Source of the DNA: Certhia americana
Lineage: Eukaryota; Chordata; Aves; Passeriformes; Certhiidae
DNA length: 64,000 bases
NCBI GenBank assembly: GCA_018697195.1
Contig: JAGMWU010000048.1
Coordinates: 1 to 64,000, forward strand
Direction of reading: 5' to 3'
Shown here piece after piece: positions 61,568 through 64,000 of this stretch. Numbering within the stretch: the stretch's first letter is position 1; every line of letters begins with the position of its first letter. The notes below the pieces were generated by a model that saw only the letters and a program-made list of their open reading frames with translations, was not told the origin of the DNA and ran no database searches. The position numbers were made by a program, and so were the translations under genes.

Positions 61568-64000
61568 CTGCAGAGAGAAAGGACACACATTAGTGAGCCC
61601 CAGTGAACCAACACATGCCAGACTGCAGAAAAAACAGACCAAGAATCTGGGGGTGGGGTGGTTTCTTCTGCCAGCCATAGCCAGGCTAACTTGCAGTGCT
61701 CACTGCTCACCCCACCCTCTCCTTCCAATAGCTGCAGAAAGATTTCCAGCTCCTGCCAACCTCAACCACAGATCCAGTAATGCCTCTTGCTTGGTTGTCA
61801 AAGGCCAGAGTTTTACAGTGCATAATTTAGTTCTGTGACTTATCAGAAACAATAGGACTTGAGGAAAAAAAAAAAAAGTCATATTCCAAATCTCCTGATA
61901 GTCAGCTCCTGTAGTACTGGTTTTAATTCCATCATGCTTGTTTATGGTATCATCCCCCAGCCTCCCTCTATTCGGAATAACAGCAGAGTTCAAAAATTCT
62001 GCTTTTTGGTGTGGTGGAGTTCTCTGTTAGCAGGGCTCAAACAAGCGGGGTGCTGAACAAGTCCCGTTGTCCTGCTGAGGTTACTGCCTAAAAATGGGAA
62101 AATGCAGGGGAGGCAGGGACAAGTGTCTCACACTGTCTCAAGAGAGAGACCCCTCACTGCAAAGAAGGAACTGCAGTGTCAGCACAGGGAATTCAGATCT
62201 AGAGACCCTTCAGGGACCTTCTCTGGGGAAGAAAAAAAGAAAAAAAAAAAGTTTTAGGTCCCAGTGACATGCTTGAGGGGGTACAAAAAAGGATACTTTC
62301 ATTTCCCCCTTGCAAGCATTGCTCATCTTTGACAAATACAGGTTCATGTTTTTGTGAATACTTTGGTGTGGAATGTTTTGTGATACTTTTGTACATTAGT
62401 GAGTTAACAGGTTTGAGAGTCACTTTCCTACTGACTGGGGATCAGAACTGGGGTCACTGTGGGACATGGAGACACCAGCCTGTGCTCCAAAACACACCCA
62501 GCGCTTGTGTAAGCACTCCCTGCTGAATCAGAGCCAGAGACATGGCTCCTCATCTATCTTAAAGCAAGAGCCTTCAATAGAGCTTATCCCTTCAATCACC
62601 ACAGTGACTCCCCAACCCTGCACATTAAAAATCAAAGTGGAAATGCACCTGCACATCCCCTTCTCGTTCCATAAACCACCCCTCCATGTCAATTTGATTT
62701 CCCCAGAACATGCCATTGACAGCATTTGTTGGTTTTTTCCCCTTTTTCCATTCCCCTCCCATCTCCACAGGAATCCCTGCTCTCTGGATAGCTCCCATTT
62801 CCATGAATAGGAGGCACACATGCCAGGACCACATGTGGCCAGCGGGCTGCTCGCTGACCCTTCGGCTACAGCCGGCCGGGAACGCTGGGACACCCAGGGA
62901 GGGGTGGCTCTGTGCCCAGTGCCACAAGCCCAGCAGCAGTGACAAGGCTCAGGCACGCAGCTTTCCCTGAGACACTGCTCCTGCTCTCCATAAACCCTCC
63001 TGTGATTCCTCATGTGGGAGCCTGGACTGTAGGCACACCTGAGGTGACCCCAGGTGGGCAGGGAGGTCTTACAGAACCATTTATCTCAGATTTGTCAGGG
63101 ATCTGTAGTGTACAAACAGGGATCAGGCACTTGAGTACCCAAAGGTCTCTACTGACATCTGCAGCATCAAAACAATGGGGTAAAAGATAAAGTTAATGAA
63201 GCTTCAGAGCACATGATGACATCAGCTCCTTTAACAGGCTCAACACAACTTCCACACAACATTTAGGGAGCAGGACCAGAAGAAATAACAGGAGCTAAAG
63301 GCTGAAAATGCGATAATTCAAAATAAAGTTTTCTTTTACATTTCATTTGCACACATGGTGCAATAAGGCATTTGGTCTCTTCAAATTGGGTTTGTCCAGA
63401 CAGGGATAATATCTCCTCAAGCCATGGGAACAGCCAGTTGAGCATAGAAGGAGAAGCAGCCAGGAGAAAAGGTGAGAATGAGAGGGGTTGGGAAAATCAC
63501 AGCCCTGCATTATTTACCCTGAACATGTTTTTAGCCCAGTGCTTCCAGCCACAGGAAGGACAGCAGTTGTGCATGAGCCTCAGAGCAAAAGCATTCATTT
63601 CATGTCAGGTAACAACCTGCACATGCACAGTACTTGCCAGCATAATGGCAGAAGAATGTGTCCTGAAAGCATGAAAACCAAAAACTTCTCATTAAGATGT
63701 GAGGAGAAAAGGAATTGTTCCCACAGGAGAGGGAGGAATCAGCAGTATCCACACTAGCAACAAGTAATGAAGGGGCATAAATACTAGAAACAAATTCAGA
63801 ATAGTTACTGAACATTTCAAATCAGAGTATGATTGTCAAGGACTTGAGTGCCTCCCCTCACATTAACATCATTTTTTCTGGCTTGTCAATGAAATCCAAA
63901 TAAATATCTAATTATGCATGTTATGCAGCTTGTATGTGTGTCCCTCTGGCCTTCTCCCAGAGTCAGCTGGGAAGAAGGGCTGTTTACAGGGTACGTGGAT
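61568..64000 (-). other. COL26A1: COL26A1 upstream intron (partial)
   Basis: This is sequence 5' of the first EMI exon on the gene's strand, running off the window. It holds no exon that I recognise: no signal-peptide-like start leads in frame into the Arg-His-Trp boundary. Contents are unremarkable apart from short A-rich runs (61863-61876, 62229-62250) and a local patch of CpGs at 62840-62960, listed separately. Several overlapping open frames across 62500-63000 on both strands come from this GC-rich patch and do not resemble known proteins. Confidence 0.7.
62840..62960. promoter_or_regulatory. Local CpG-rich patch
   Basis: About 120 bp are GC-rich with a cluster of CpGs (for example gctcgctgacccttcggc and cagccggccgggaacgctg) in a CpG-depleted intron. 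It is too small for a standard CpG island. It could be a short alternative promoter, a methylation-free enhancer or chance. It is open in several frames but the encoded strings match nothing that I know. Confidence 0.3.

Noticed and set aside
62528..63013. 161-codon minus-strand frame upstream of the COL26A1 exon
   Set aside because: It does not contain a signal peptide or lead in phase to the Arg-His-Trp junction, and does not match the known N-terminal segment of collagen XXVI.
1..64000. CRISPR arrays, operons, prophage or other prokaryotic systems
   Set aside because: No spaced direct repeats, ribosome-binding sites or dense coding; split exons with GT-AG sites and CR1 elements show a vertebrate genome.

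Overview
This window looks like a stretch of a bird genome, probably a songbird. The avian call rests on several CR1 LINE 3' ends in the usual bird form, near 16.7 kb and 43.9 kb. The songbird guess rests on my recollection of the style of the LTRs near 57 kb and 61 kb; I could not search for them. There are no operons, no prokaryotic signals and no long intact reading frames. The sequence is about 42% GC by eye and most of it is non-coding.

The only coding sequence I can support is two consecutive exons on the minus strand (61445-61567, then 50111-50214). Spliced, they encode a complete seven-cysteine EMI domain that closely matches collagen type XXVI alpha 1 (COL26A1, also called EMID2 or EMU2), a secreted extracellular-matrix protein. 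Splice sites, branch-point-like motifs and reading phases agree across both exons. The gene therefore runs right to left: its first exon(s) lie beyond 64000, and its coiled-coil and collagen exons should lie left of position 1. I saw no collagen Gly-X-Y exon in the first 50 kb. The window is then best read as part of an upstream intron (61568-64000), an 11.2-kb intron that splits the EMI domain (50215-61444), and about 50 kb of the next intron (1-50110).

Region by region: 1-22.6 kb is ordinary intron with CR1 remnants (3.8 and 16.7 kb) and short tandem duplications. At 22.7-22.95 kb there is a 47-bp minisatellite of five-plus units. At 28.5-29.0 kb a GA-rich repeat surrounds a 254-bp assembly gap. 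At 36-44 kb there are CR1 pieces, an ancient MIR-like SINE (40.1 kb) and a TA-rich duplication. The 50-61.4 kb intron is the richest in mobile DNA: an LTR-like promoter block next to the 50.1-kb exon, a MIR-like SINE at 52.2 kb, a 48-nt poly(A) run, a full-length solo LTR at 56.9-57.6 kb and a second LTR at about 61.0-61.25 kb, just 0.2 kb from the other exon. Both clear LTRs are antisense to the gene. I found no previously undescribed system. The best leads are the antisense LTRs beside the EMI exons, the ancient SINE copies and a few conserved-looking intronic blocks.
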